A DNA stretch of 64,000 nt, taken from NCBI GenBank assembly GCA_947561395.2, contig OX387183.1:57023915-57087914 (forward strand), in the 5' to 3' direction. Every line of letters begins with the position of its first letter. Position 1 is the first letter of the stretch. Made by a program: the position numbers and the translations under genes. Below, piece by piece: positions 35,707 through 48,482 of this stretch. The stretch is from Buxus sempervirens. Taxonomy: Eukaryota; Streptophyta; Magnoliopsida; Buxales; Buxaceae. The notes beneath the pieces were generated by a model. That model saw nothing but the letters and a program-made list of their open reading frames with translations, searched no databases and was not told the DNA's origin.

Positions 35707-37019
35707 ACACAAAATTTTTCTGGGAAGAAAATATTTTTATCTATTTAAATTGGCAAAAACTTCCCCAAAATCAGAAAAACCCTCTTTTTTGTATTTTCGA
35801 TTTTTCCTGTGTTTTGGCAGCATGCCGCCAAATTTCATTTCATAACAGTAAACCTTGGTTCCCACACAAATGACCAAAAGAATAGTTAAATCCCTGATTC
35901 TTTTGCTTCCCCTATGCACTAAAATAATCATTCACATGTTGCTTCTAACTTTCTACTTCTTGCCCAAATTGCTTAAATTTTTCTATCCAAAATATTTTCA
36001 GGAATCATTTACCTCAGAGTTTTTGTTTGGAGTGATGGAGCCTCTATTCTTAGACTTTTCATGGATGAGAATAAAAAATCCATGATGACACGGACCAAAA
36101 TATCTCGACTTATCAAATATTAACAAAGTGCTTTCTTATCTATTTAAAATAAAGATGATCACCCTCACACAATAAAAGTCGATAAAATATAAAATAAATC
36201 TAGATCCCTTCAAAGGCAAAAATTGCAAGCACGATCTCCAAAAAGAAGAGTCCATGATGATTCTGTTTCAACTCTTCTTTCGTTCTATTTTCTGGTTTTA
36301 GCTGAATCCAACATATGACCCAACTAGTCAAGGCAAACAGTCCAAATAACAGATTAGGAATGCTGAATTATTGCTCACTCAATCTAGGAATATAACCTTC
36401 CATTGAAGAGTAATTCTCCCCTATTTCATGTTTTATTTCTTCCCACAGCTAAAATAAATTCATCTATTCTTACGAATCATCGGAGTTAACATATAAACTT
36501 TATAAGAAAATAACAAATAGATCCAAAATTATTTCAAATGCAGGTAGTCCTCACATTTGATTATGCCATTCAAAAAAATTCACATGCACAGCACTATAGC
36601 CAAATGATACTAGTACTACTATCCAAAATCAGTAAAGCCTTGTGTCAAAAGAATCAGAAGGAATAATATAGAGATCTTAGAGATTGCATTGCAGCCATTT
36701 TCTGTTTTTACACACTGGTTTTTTTGTGATCATATGACCTCATATTCCGCCAACAATAATATCAGAATAAATCAAATGCCATAAAGAAATCCACATATGA
36801 ATCCTCCAAATCAAGCTTTACCACGTAACATAATATCAAGGAGTGAACCAATATTATTAAACACAATTCATATCAACCACACAACCTCTTGTATTAACAT
36901 AAATAGACCCAAATCTTGTTCAAATCAATGACCAAAACCAGTTATTCAAGACTAATGATGCTCTTTTCATGCTTCCTTATATCATTTCACATAATGCTCT
37001 TGTAGGAGTTGGGAGTAGT

Positions 37020-37249
37020 ATAAAGATCTCTAACCTCGTTCACATGATAAAGAATAGCTGCAGAACCTGTTCTTATTCTTCTAAGCCTACTACTAATAAT
37101 AAAGTATAAGCTGAGGGACAGGCCAGATATAAAGATAAAGATCTCTACCCTCGTTCACATGATAAAGAATAGCTGCAGAACCTGTTCTTATTCCTCTAAG
37201 CCCACTACTAATAATAAAGTATAAGCTGAGGGACGGGCCGGATATCCCT
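37020..37249. repeat. 115-bp tandem duplication
   Basis: Two adjacent copies, 37020-37134 and 37135-37249, each starting ATAAAGATCTCTA and ending near GGCCNGATAT, with only a few substitutions. Confidence 0.92.
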
Positions 37250-37878
37250 TTTCAAAATATATGCGAAGCATGTAGGTAAAAAAATATTTAGCATTGACAA
37301 TGCTCCGCTTGAAAATTCTCCCAGACAACTATTACTAAACTCCCAACCTATATCATGGGGTGAATCCTCCAATCAGATACCAAAAAGCTCAATAATATGA
37401 CCTATTGCTACTCAAGAATATTGCACAATTTATATCCAAAGCCTATCATACCCGCACTGTTCTGCACATTTCAGATATTCACTACTAAACTTCCAAACCA
37501 TATGATGTAACTTCAAGATTTTGACTTGAACATACCAATATGCAACTCAAGATTCTCTGATGAACCTGTGAAGACTCAAGAAAAATCAGTACCTTCTACA
37601 TACTGAATGTAATACTTTGATCTTCTCCAACCCTACCAGGAAGCAATCAAGTAAATATTTATATCCTGCTTTACTAATAAGCCTACTAAACGCAACCATA
37701 ACCAGAAACTCTCCTTAACATAGTCCTCATAAAGGGGAAAAAAAAAGGATCCTGTAGACACTACACTACGTCTAAGAAAGAATATGCAATGACATCCATA
37801 TCCAATTTCTCCATTTAGGGGCGAAAACAATTGTCTCAACATATAGACAAGAAACTACGAACAAAATATGATAGCAGT

Positions 37879-38180
37879 GGTTAGAGATAGTAGGAGAAGA
37901 GAAACTAAAACACTGCAATATTTTTGATACTATATTCAAGGTAGGAAACCTCAATATATAGAGGAGAATACAAGGAAGTATGTTTCCAATTAGTGATAGA
38001 ATTTAATACCTTCAAATCAAGAACAAAATTCCTCTAAATTAGGAACAAACTAAATAGAAAAACATAAAATTAGGATTCCTCTAAATTAGGAACAAACTAA
38101 ATAGGAAAACATAAAGTTAGGAACCCATTGACTGCCTTAACTTACTGCCAGATTGCTCCCTATTATTACATTCGTTGACA
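37879..38180 (-). repeat. 3' LTR of the minus-strand copia
   Basis: 302 bp, matching 41449-41703. The first bases (GGTTAGAG on the plus strand) correspond to TGTCAGAG in the other LTR, so the terminal TG has mutated. It contains a 47-bp internal tandem duplication (ATTCCTCTAAATTAGG units) absent from the 5' LTR. Confidence 0.9.
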
Positions 38181-38191
38181 CTCCCACTCAA
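38181..38191 (-). promoter_or_regulatory. Polypurine tract of the minus-strand copia
   Basis: On the minus strand TTGAGTGGGAG abuts the LTR start TGTCAACG. It has one change from the common TTGAGGGGGAG. Confidence 0.82.
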
Positions 38192-41100
38192 GCTGGGTGT
38201 ATATAGATTGAACATTCCCAACTTGTCAACCAGTTTCTCAAACATTGGTCTGGCTATCCCCTTGATAAGTAAGTCTGTTGCTTGTTCCTCGGTTGGGACA
38301 TACACCATGCAAATGATTCCTTGCTCAATTTTCTCTTTTATAAAATGACGATCCACCTCCACATGCTTTGTTCTATCATGGTGTATTGGGTTGTGAGCAA
38401 TATTAATTGCAACCTTATTGTCACAATACAACTTCATAGGTCCAGAGGTCTCTATTTTTAATTCCTCAAGTAATATTTTCAACCACAATAAGTCACATAT
38501 CCCTTGAGCAATTGCTCTACTTTCAGCTTCTACGCTACTTCTTGCTACCACATGCTGCTTTTTGCTTCTCCATGTGACTAGGTTTCCCCATACTGATGTA
38601 CAATAACCTGAGGTTGAACATCTATCAATCACAGAACCAACCCAGTCAGCATCTATATAAGCCTCAACACTTCTCTTGCCAGTCTTTTTAAAAAAAAGAC
38701 CTTTACCTAGAGTACCCTTTAGATACCTCAAAATCCAAAACACAGCCTCCGTATGTTCTTCATGAGATGAATGCATGAACTAACTTACACAACTAACAGC
38801 AAATGCTATATTAGGCCTAGTGTGAGATAGATAGATTAATCTACTAATTAAACGCTGATATCTTCCTCTTTCTACCGGGCCTATAGGAGAACTCTCTCCA
38901 AGTTTCATTGTAGGATCCATTGGCGTTTCCGCTGGTTTGTAGCCTAGCATTTCAATCTCCTTCAATAAATCAAGAATGTATTTTCTTTGGGAAATCGAGA
39001 TTCCCTCCTTGTTCCTTGCAACCTCTATTCCTAGAAAGTATCTTAACTTTCCTAGGTCTTTTATCTCGAATTCTATAGCTAGAATTTTCTTCAATCTTTC
39101 CATATCTTCCCCATCATCACCTGTTAAGATGATATCGTCAACATAAACAATAAGAATAGTTAACTTCAACTTCCCAAGTCTATGTTGGGAAAAGAGTGCG
39201 TGATCGGATTGAGCCTGTTTATATCCTTGAACCTTAATGACTTTGGTAAATCTTTCAAACCAAGCTCTAGGTGACTGCTTTAAGCCATACAATGACTTTC
39301 TCAATTTGCACAACTTCCCTTCTTTCCTTCCTTCCTCGAATCCGGATGGGAGCTCCATATACACTTCCTACTCTAAATCGCCATTTAAAAAGGCATGTTT
39401 CACATCTAATTGAATCAAGGGCCAATCCTTATTAGCTGCAAGAGATAATAGAACCCAAATTGTGTTTAATTTGGCAACTGGTGCGAAGGTCTCCTGATAG
39501 TCAATACCTTAAGTCTGAGTGTATCCTTTTGCAACCAATCTAGCTTTATACCGATCAACCGAGCCATCTGTCTTGAACTTCACAGTGAACACCCATTTAC
39601 ATCCGATTGGATTCTTCCCTTCAGGTCGTTGAACTATATCCTAAGTATGATTTTTCTTCAAGACTTCCATTTCTTCTGATATAGCCTTTCTCCATCTCAG
39701 ATCAGCCCAAACACCTTTGATTGTTCTCGGTACCTCTTCTTTGTCTAGATTTGTTATCAACTTCTGACATAATTCTGATAAGTGAGCATATGAAACAAAT
39801 TGCCCCAAATGATGTTGTGTACATGATCTAACACCTTTCCATAATGCTATTGGAACATCAAGTTCAGAAGTTTCAAAATTATGAGGTTTAGGTTTTGAGA
39901 GTTGCATACCTGAATCTGGTTCATAAGGTTGGTTATGCTGAGTGTTAGATTTCCCTATTCCTTCGACAGTGTTTTTCCGAGAATAGGCAAGTATCTCTGG
40001 TTTGAACCTTTTATGCTCTTCTCCCCTTGACTTAGGCAAGTCATTCAACTTGTGAACTTCACTTGATTCCTGGACAAGTGAATCATTATCACCGGTTGGA
40101 ATCTGCAATGGGTTGACTGTTGCGGACTGATCAGCATTAGTGCCAAGAGATGGAGACCTTGGAGACCACCACATACTAACATTATCACTAGAACTTTCTT
40201 CTTCCCATTTATCCTTCTCTCCTTGAAGAAGACTTGTGGAAAAGAATGGTTGTTTTTCAAAGAATGTGACATCCATAGACACAAAATATTTGCTGAGATC
40301 AGGAGAATAACCTAGAAAAACACATGTATGAGCCCTTGGGTCTAATTTGTTTTGATCAATGTCAAGGTTGTGAACAAAAGCGGTATAGCCAAAAACTTTG
40401 AGCTCTAAGGTTGAAATTCGACACTGACTATAGGACTTGTCATATGATCACTTGCACCTGAATCAACAATCCAAATTTCTTCCTTTTCAGTCCTACCATA
40501 AAAAGTAGTTAAGAAGGTACCTTTCCATGCATGGAAAGAAGAACCTGATTCTCGTTTGTTGGCCGACTGTGCTCCCAACAACTTGTATAGTTGTTCAACC
40601 TGATCTTTAGTTAGAGCCAGATCATGTCCAACCAGATTTGGTGGCTCAGATCCTTCAACAACTGGTGTAATCATTGATTCACCCAATATCGGGTGCCTTC
40701 GGCTCTCTTCGCGACGGACCTCAACAAAGATTTTTCCTATGGCTAGCAATGGCATAACTCCGAGTAGCCTCCCGCAAACCTCATCCAATTCCTTGTTAAG
40801 ACCATCCAAAAAATCATAGATTCATTCTTCATCTCTCACCCTTTTATATCGGAGTGCATCTTCAAGGCATTTCCATTTGTGTTGCTGGAATAAATCCAGT
40901 TCTTGCCAAAGTTTGGATAACTTTTTGTAATAGTGAGTGACATCCAAATCTCCTTGCCTCAAATTTCCGGCCTGATTTTGAAGTTCAAATTTCTGGGATG
41001 AATTTTCTAAATCAGAGAAAGCTAAGGTAACAGCATCTTACAATTCCTTTGCAGTAGAATAATAGAGATATGCCTCTCCAATACTTTCCTCCATAAAGTT

Positions 41101-41406
41101 GACTAGCCATGCCATAACCATCGAATTTTGTGCATCCCACACCAAATAAGTTGGATCATCTTCGTTCGGTCGCTTTGCCGAACCATCAATATATCCAAGC
41201 CTTCCTTTCCCTCTAATGACCATCTGAACCGCCTTAGACCATTGTAGGAAATTCTTTCCATTGAGTTTATGGGCTATGATTTGGAGAGATGAAGAGGAAT
41301 CAGACATTGCAGTGGGGGCAATTATAGAAGCAGTCGACTGTGAGACATCTGATGACAGCTCAGCAGTCTCGCTTCTGCTTGCCCCAGTAAAGGCCATCTT
41401 GACCAT
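38192..41406 (-). pseudogene. Copia gag-pol remnant
   Basis: Reading down from 41406: Gag (KLNGKNFLQWSKAVQMVIRG) to a frame break near 41038, further Gag sequence, then protease (IWIVDSGASDHMT) near 40440. The sequence then jumps from just after protease to the integrase C-terminal region (VFGYTAFVHNLDIDQNKLDPRA near 40400, FVSMDVTFFE near 40270). GAG-pre-integrase and the whole DDE core are therefore deleted, and I saw no CCHC knuckle. RT follows (WVFTVKFKTDGSVDRYKARL, YVDD at 39134-39145) and RNase H (AYIDADWVGS, YCDNKVAINIAHNP). Stop codons interrupt RT at several points. RNase H reads on through the polypurine tract into the LTR. It can move only if supplied in trans. Confidence 0.92.
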
Positions 41407-41436
41407 ATTCTCCCCTCAATTACAACCTCTGTTTCT

Positions 41437-41448
41437 GCTCTGATACCA
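41437..41448 (-). promoter_or_regulatory. Primer binding site (tRNA-Met) of the minus-strand copia
   Basis: The reverse complement reads TGGTATCAGAGC directly inside the 5' LTR. Confidence 0.92.
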
Positions 41449-41703
41449 TGTCAGAGATAATAGGAGAAGAGAAACTAAAACACTGCAATATTTTTGGTAC
41501 TTTATTCAAGGTAGGAAACCTCTATATATAGAGGAGAATACAAGGAAGTATGTTTCCAATTAGAGATAGAATTTAATCCCTTAAAATTAGGAACAAAATT
41601 CCTCTAAATTAGGAACAAACTAAATAGGAAAACATAAAGTTAGGAACCCATTGACAGCCTTAAATTACCGCCAGCTTGCTTCCTATTATTACATTCGTTG
41701 ACA
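41449..41703 (-). repeat. 5' LTR of the minus-strand copia
   Basis: 255 bp. Minus-strand start TGTCAACGAATG and end CTCTGACA give a 5-bp terminal inverted repeat, TGTCA/TGACA. Confidence 0.93.
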
Positions 41704-41708
41704 ACAGT

Positions 41709-42236
41709 TTTTCACAAATATGATTCTTGAATCAATAACCTCACTAGTAATAGGAACCCCATCAATGATTTGCAATCAAATCAGTTTGATATTACTTAAT
41801 AAGACCTCTATGATCTAGCAACAGAAGCACACCACCTACCCCATAAAAGGTTCAAAACAAAAAATTGGTTTTTCCCATTTGACACATATTGTTTCATTAT
41901 TTTTCATGTGTGACCAGTAGCCTTCTCTGACCACATCCTCCTAGATAATTCCACTAGTCATCTCCATGAATAATACTAAATCCTCTACATGTAAACTAAT
42001 TTCAAAAGAAAATTCCCCAGAGATTTATTCTTATTGTTCTCCATAAATTAAATTTGAAATACTTCTAGGATATTTTTCAAAATCTTCTCTTGATATTCAT
42101 ATAGCAAGAACTTTCTTCCCAAGAGGTAGTATAATGGACAACTCCAAAAGGAAAAGACAGTTGATGAAAAGACGCAAACTTCACATTTTTTTTTTAACCT
42201 TAAAAAAACTAGCCCAATATCTAAATCATTTACCAG
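41709..42236. other. Non-coding
   Basis: AT-rich sequence between the copia element and a tandem duplication. No feature seen. Confidence 0.5.
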
Positions 42237-43055
42237 AGAAGTATCTCATCCATGACGCACTTAGAAATCAATACCAATACCAGCATTTCTTGACCAAGCT
42301 TATCTTTCAAATAGTAACCTTTATTTCTAATAGAGAACCACAAACGGATACGAATAAATCTAGTAAAAAATGTCCTGCTATACCAAAAATCTCAATCAAT
42401 GCAATGATTGTACTAACCTGATCATTAAAATCTTCAAGTTCACAATGCAAATTATAGGACTTTTGCATGCTTATTGAAATATCCAAGGAATTGATTACAA
42501 GAGGTTTCCTTCATGCACAAGTGCCATGGTAATATCTCTTATCCTTCATTCCACCCTTTATCAAAGAAGTATCATCTCATCCATGACGCACTTAGAAATC
42601 AATACCAATAACAAGATTTCTTTACCAAGCTTATCTTTCAAGTAGTCAAGTAGTCACCTTTAATTCTATTAGAGAACAACAAAAGGATACAAATAAATAT
42701 AGCCAAAAATGTCTTGTTATACCAAAAATCTTGATTAACACAATGATTGTACTAACCTAATCATTAAAGTTGCTAAGTTCACAACCCAAATTATTATAGG
42801 GACCCTTGCATTTGACTCCCAAAAATATCAATGGCTTAGTGTAATCAAAATTTTACATGCCTATTGAGATATCCAAGGAATTGACTACTAAGTGGTTTCC
42901 ATCATGCACAAGTGCCATAGTAATATATCTCATCCCTCATTCCACCCTTTCTTAATTGAAGAAATACCAAAAAAAACTCAAAAGCCAAGTGGGTTCCATT
43001 GTGCTCAAATGCTATAGTAATATCTTTATTCTTCATTTTCGCCCTTTTTTCAACT
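42237..43055. repeat. ~330-390-bp tandem duplication with partial third copy
   Basis: Copy 1 starts near 42237 and copy 2 near 42564. Both contain CTCATCCATGACGCACTTAG, ATGATTGTACTAACCT and ATATCCAAGGAATTGA in order. Copy 2 has about 50 extra bases near 42800. A third piece at 42984-43055 repeats only the GTGCNNAANTGC, TAGTAATATCT and CTTCATT words. Divergence indicates an old duplication. Confidence 0.85.
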
Positions 43056-43499
43056 AAAGAAATCAAAAGAAACTCAAAAGCCACCACTCCAGTCAATGAT
43101 TCCTTGCTGGCTTCAATCTTATTTAATTGAAAAAAACACTACATACTTATCAAACCACTTATTCTTCCAACACAACACAAGCCCAAATCCAAACCCACTC
43201 AAGCCCTACGCACTTCCAAATTTCATCCTTTGACATCAAAATTGTCCCCTTAAGAATTGTTTGGAAAGGTAGTGTGACATGGAAAACAACTTAAAAGTCA
43301 TCATCAAATCACTTGCAAGTTCGCAACCACAATCATTTTCTACATCTTCCTAAAGATATTTTTAGTATTGCATTCAAAATTGTTATCCTAAGAAATCTCA
43401 ATAACCATTTTGGTACACAAATAATAACCTTTACATAAAAGAATGCTCAGCAATTGAATACATTGACTTGCATCTCTTTCAAATCTTGTGGACATAAAA

Positions 43500-44000
43500 C
43501 ACCTGATGAAGACAAATGTACCAATACAGCCAAGGCACTTTTGGTGAATATTTCACTCATGTGGTCTAAATAATTTCTCTAAAATCACTCAAGGAGCAGC
43601 AACGTCCCATATTAGCACTGAGATATGCATTGACAAATGAACGACAAGTGATGATCTCTCAATTTCTGTCATACTGTCCTGAGATGCTCGGCATGCTCCT
43701 CCCTACTATAAGAATAGACAAATATATCATCAATAAACACTACTACAAAGCTGTCAAGAGAGGGATGGAAGACCCTATTCATAAGATCTATGAAGACAAT
43801 TGTGGCATTAGTCAATCCAAATGGCATGACCAGAAACTCATAATATCCATATCTCGTAGGAAATGTTGTTTTCTTTACATACTCTGATGCAACCCTCTAC
43901 TAGTGGTATCCAGATCTAAGGTCAATCTTAGAAAACCACGATGCACCTCTCAAATGATCAAATAGATCATCAATCCTGGATAGCGGATACTTTATGCAAA
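43500..44000 (-). pseudogene. Ty3/gypsy reverse transcriptase fragment
   Basis: Minus-strand frames give [29 protein letters not shown], then [56 protein letters not shown]. This is the central palm region of a gypsy RT, including the catalytic FIDD. Stops appear after SGYH and after HLRTV. No protease, RNase H or integrase is recognisable on either side. Confidence 0.87.
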
Positions 44001-46636
44001 GATTAAAATTATGACTAGAAACTAAAAATTATTGCCAAAACAGCATAAATCACATCAATAAATAAGGAGCTCACCTCATAGAAATCCATTTTGGCAGAAC
44101 ACAATTCCATCCACGTTTGCACATATCCATAAATCCTATCTTGGTCAATTAACAATCAAGTAGACAAGATCTGAAACAGTACTTGGTTTTCCAGATATTC
44201 ATAGTTGCGTGAAAGACTAGTAAAGGATTTTCTCCCCCAATTTCTACCTAAGGACAGGTGCCAGTTACTTCATGAGAAATTCTTCTCAACTTAGCCAAGA
44301 ATCCTTCATAAAAATCTTGTACAAGGGATAATAAGATAAGTAAACCACATTTCTTAACAGCTTTTCTCCTTATCCAAGTAGAAGATCAAAAAGGCGTCAG
44401 AAATTGTACTCTTAAACATGTTTGGTTGCATCAGCCGGCCATATCTCCGTAAGAACTTCTCTAACATAAGATTTCAAATACAATCATTGAATAATTATAC
44501 CTTGAAAATATGCATGAACAAACATTTTTTCTCTAAATAACAAAAAAAGAATTTATCTTTCACTCTACATCAAAATTTGGAAGTGTTGAACTAAAACAAA
44601 TCTCTCTAATAGAATCATTAAAAATTTGCGATAGTCATTTCTCTTCGTTGTATGGTGATTTTGCTTCAATATTTGAACACCAAGTAGATAAACTTCACAA
44701 AGTGGATCTTTTATTACTCATCTATATGAAATAAGAGTAGAAAAAAATATCCATCTCATCACTCATTGATAAATGAAAGGGATTCTCGAGAGCTACAACC
44801 TTCCATTGGTGATACCCACATTTCTCTACAAGAATACTGGTCACTTTCTGACTTGGATCGTGGTTATACAATCATCTTACAAGTATGCTTCCCTCTTCAT
44901 TATGACAGGCGGCATTATAGGAACCGGGGAGATGATTTTGTCATTGAGAAGGTATGATATATTAGCAAACAAAACAAAAGAAAAGGCTAACATTCCAGCA
45001 TGGAGTAGAGACTTCCTATGATGAAATGGACTTCACACTCTTGGCTTTGGAAGAATATGCTATCATGTCCTTCACAAAATATTAAGCACAATGAATCCGG
45101 ACTAATATCCAAAAAAAACAGACTATACTCCTCATCCAAAACAACCCGCAATAGACTTTCTAGGTTGCACCAAAAACATCTTGTAATTCAGCATAAATCC
45201 CTCTAAAAACATATCACAGTGATTCAAGAAATTTGCCACCCTGCACATAAAAAAAATCTGTCAAGGACAGTCCAACCTCTCTTAATCAAGTGATCTTGTC
45301 AGATTTCCATTTATCATTGTTGTTCACAAGGAAAAGAGCAACCTTCAAGGGGGCTGAGCCTCCCAATTCAGCTTCCAAGCCTTCTAGTGCCTTGACCTGC
45401 CACTACACACTAGGAATGAACTATGGATAACAAACAAACCATAGGTTCAAGTTTTCAATCAAACAGAAAACCTCAAAAAAGGAAAACATCGCTTTAGCAC
45501 AATCAAAACAAATCCTTAATCAGAGCCAATTTTTTCAGTGTCACCACATAAATATCTACAAATCTCCACTCATGGAAGCTCCCCATGCCTATTGCCAGCC
45601 CACATGGAAAAATCCATTGAAAAATGGCTTTGCCGGGACATGATAGCTTTCTCCATGTCCAATGTACACAATGACTGCATCTATCTAGAATTAATACATT
45701 CATTAGCAATTGGGGCACCATCCAAAATCTATCTTCAACCTACAAAAGCACTTTAGACCTGAGAGATAAGTTTAGGTAACACCTTTCCCAACATGTCGGT
45801 AACAATTTTGACAACCTATTATAAGAATTCCAAACCTTCCTAATTGGACAATAATCCTTTACATGCAATTCCCAATAAAGGAAATAGAAGTCATGTTATC
45901 TTCTCAAACTTCAATTTTACCAAAGATAAAGATACCTTAAAATGTTTAGTCATCATTAATGACATTTTAGTACTCCCCGCACAATGCTAGTGAGAATCCT
46001 TCAGATTCCGATGCTATGTCTCTTTCAGCTCATTCATTTGCAACACAATACACTTCCAGTTCAAATAAATATCTTTCTCTTAGGTCCCTGTCCAACTCAG
46101 TGAAGCAGCTAAGTCAATACCACTGCAAAGAGGCCAACATGTCACTTTTTTTCTCTAAGCAGGTTAGAATAATACTTCCCAAAATCCTCTTGGTATTATT
46201 CTCCTCCTACTCCATTACCTATCAACCTCTAGTTTATTGATGTGATATAACCCAATTTCAAGCATTAAACATTTTCTTTATTCTCATCCACCATTCCAAA
46301 ATGCCTCCCAAATTTGAAGCCTTGTATTCACCTTTAGCTCCTTCAACTTCTTACGGAAGGCGAGTCAAAAAGCAGCAAATCTCAAAACCTTCTCACAAGC
46401 CTCTCACGCATAAAAGGAAACAAATATTCTATAACCTCATGTTTTGGAATCAAAATGGTGTGGTCTTCTTACACTTGAACATGCAAAAATAATAGGTAAA
46501 AACAAGTGTTAGCCTAGGTGAAACCAAAGCTTGTGCAAAAAGAAACAAATCCACCCAAAAAGGAGAAATGAAGCTCTCATCCGGATTTGAAGAAGCGAAT
46601 GTTATCTTTTATTATTAGACCTCACTTTAATTGAAC
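44001..46636. other. Intergenic, no recognised gene
   Basis: Open frames at 44766-45021 and 45503-45756 have no domain I know. Parts may be the decayed 5' half of the minus-strand gypsy relic, but gag and protease motifs are not visible. Confidence 0.5.
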
Positions 46637-47276
46637 AACCACCAAATTGTTGCACCCAATGAATTCTAGGAAATCATTAATAAAAGGCAAAATTAGGTTT
46701 AAAGTCATATTTTATCAAATAAATTAAGATTAGCAATGGTTTCTGAAACAAATAAAAACTAGTAATACACTTAAAAAATATTTAAATAAAAGTGGTAGTT
46801 TATTGTTCCAATGTTTACCTGGACCAAATTTTCCCCTATAAATCTATTTCCTAAATAGTTGTGTGCCTATGGTGCGTGACTTAGAGCTATGGTGTGTGCC
46901 TTAGTGCTATGATGTGTGCCTCACAATGATGAGGTGTGTACCTGATAGACCTCCAATCAAGTTTACATATACTAGGAGGAATAAGAAAAAGGATTGAGGG
47001 GCATAATGGGAATCTTGTAGTAATGAAGTATGAAATAAAACAAAAGAGGGAAAAACGTGGGGAGGGATTCATTCATTCATTGAGTTGGTCAGTGTGAAGT
47101 AGGAGAGATAGGAGGCTCTCGAATCCCTCCAATGTTGTAATTGTTTCTTCCTTGATTCTCTTAAGTCAATATAGTTTTACAAATCTGTTATCTTGACAGA
47201 TCTCTATTTTTCTTCTTCTTCTTCTTCTTCTTCTATTCTCTTGTTAAAATCTGGATCTGTTCTCGGAATTCTATCA
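46637..47276 (+). repeat. Probable 5' LTR of the truncated gypsy element
   Basis: The right end is placed at CTATCA (47276), three bases before the primer site. A TATA-like CTATAAATC lies near 46834 and a CTT run at 47211-47234. The left end at TGTTGCACCC (46637) is only a guess, since no second LTR is in the window. Confidence 0.4.
47211..47234. repeat. (CTT)n microsatellite
   Basis: About eight CTT triplets inside the probable LTR. Confidence 0.9.
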
Positions 47277-47279
47277 ATT

Positions 47280-47290
47280 TGGTATCAGAG
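47280..47290 (+). promoter_or_regulatory. Primer binding site (tRNA-Met) of the truncated gypsy
   Basis: TGGTATCAGAG, followed by AACATG rather than the usual C. It sits three bases after the LTR end. Confidence 0.8.
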
Positions 47291-47349
47291 AACATGACGA
47301 TCGCTAACCAATAGAGTTAGATCTCATAAAAATCTGTTCGGCTGGGGAT

Positions 47350-48470
47350 GACGACGAGAATGGAGTCTAGAATGGACAAATGGAAAGTATTATGGTAGGG
47401 GTATCATCAAAGCAACCAGCGATGGATTTGGCTATATCTGAATTCAAGATTCAAATGCATGATGTAGTGGAGAAGATTGAAGAGAGTAATAATGGAATCA
47501 CATACCTGCACTAGAAATTTGATGAAGTGATCAGGGCGATGATGCGTAATCAAAGAGAACATCATTCTCCCCAGGGCAAGAGTAGTGAGAATCGGCCATA
47601 GGATACAAGAACAAGAAACTCACCTGCGTCTAACGCTGTTGGAGCTTTATCGCATGAGAGATCTGACGCCACTGCAATATATAATAATCATCGGAAGCTG
47701 GATCTACCTATTTTCGATGGCGTGGAACCAAATTCTTGGATTTCTCAAGCAGAGAGGTATTTTTCTATGTATCAACTAACAGATCTGGAGCATGTAGAAG
47801 CGGCTAGTGTTTGTATGGAAGGAGTGGCATTATCATGGTTCCAATGGGAAGATTACCGCAATCCAATGCGTAGTTGGGAGCGGTTGAAGGATTCTTTACG
47901 TCAACAATTTGGCAACTCGCACCGTAGTTCTCTACATAGCAGATTTTTGGCTATCAAACAGGAAGGACTGTCGCAGAATATAGAGAGCAATTTGAGGTAT
48001 TATCAGCTCCCTTCAAGAACTTGGATGAGGAAACATTAGAAGGAGTATTCCTCAATGGACTTAATGAAAACATCCAAGCAGAGGTTCTTATGATAAATCC
48101 GAAGGGATTGATCGAAATCATGGAGACAGCATAACGAGTAGAAAACAGAAATTTACTCTTGAAGAAGTGTGTAGATCGTGACAAACAAAGGCCTCTGCGA
48201 TCTGTACCTTTCTAGCCTCTACGAACAGAACAGAAAACCATTTCTTGGTCTCCAAATTGACCTGTACCTGTCCTAGAAAAGGGTTCAGGACCTAGCTCCT
48301 TCAGGTGGCTAACAGAGGCGGCATTACAAGCCAAAAGAGAGAAGGGATTGTGTTTTCGTTGTGATTAAAAATATAGCATTGGACATAGATGCAAGAAGAA
48401 GGAATTGCAAGTTCTGGTGGTGTAGGAAGATGAGGAGGAACAAAAAGAAATAAGGGAAGTAGAGGAAGCA
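47350..48470 (+). pseudogene. Gypsy gag remnant
   Basis: Frames broken by stops encode a plant gypsy Gag: a helical region near 47710-48000 (AERYFSMYQLTDLEHVEAA, WFQWEDYRNP, SWERLKDSLRQQFG, SRFLAIKQEGL) and a zinc knuckle near 48350-48385 (CFRCD, stop, KYSIGHRCKKKELQVL). The stop replaces a residue within the CX2CX4HX4C knuckle. A start near 47350 (MTTRMESRMDKW) is plausible but is followed by several stops. Confidence 0.85.
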
Positions 48471-48482
48471 GAGAACACTATT

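Larger units (their letters stand above)
30804..37873. other. Intergenic, no recognised gene
   Basis: 7 kb of AT-rich sequence. Short open frames have no domain I recognise. Structured items are a 22-base G run (35685-35706) and a 115-bp tandem duplication (37020-37249). It may hide old, unrecognisable transposon sequence. Confidence 0.5.
37874..41708 (-). mobile_element. Decayed Ty1/copia element, integrase core deleted
   Basis: Two LTRs (37879-38180 and 41449-41703) flank a minus-strand copia interior with a Met-tRNA primer site and a polypurine tract. Flanking bases GCAGT (37874-37878) and ACAGT (41704-41708) look like a target duplication with one change. The LTRs differ at many sites plus a 47-bp duplication, so this insertion is much older than the copia at 3.4 kb. 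It is non-autonomous. Confidence 0.92.
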
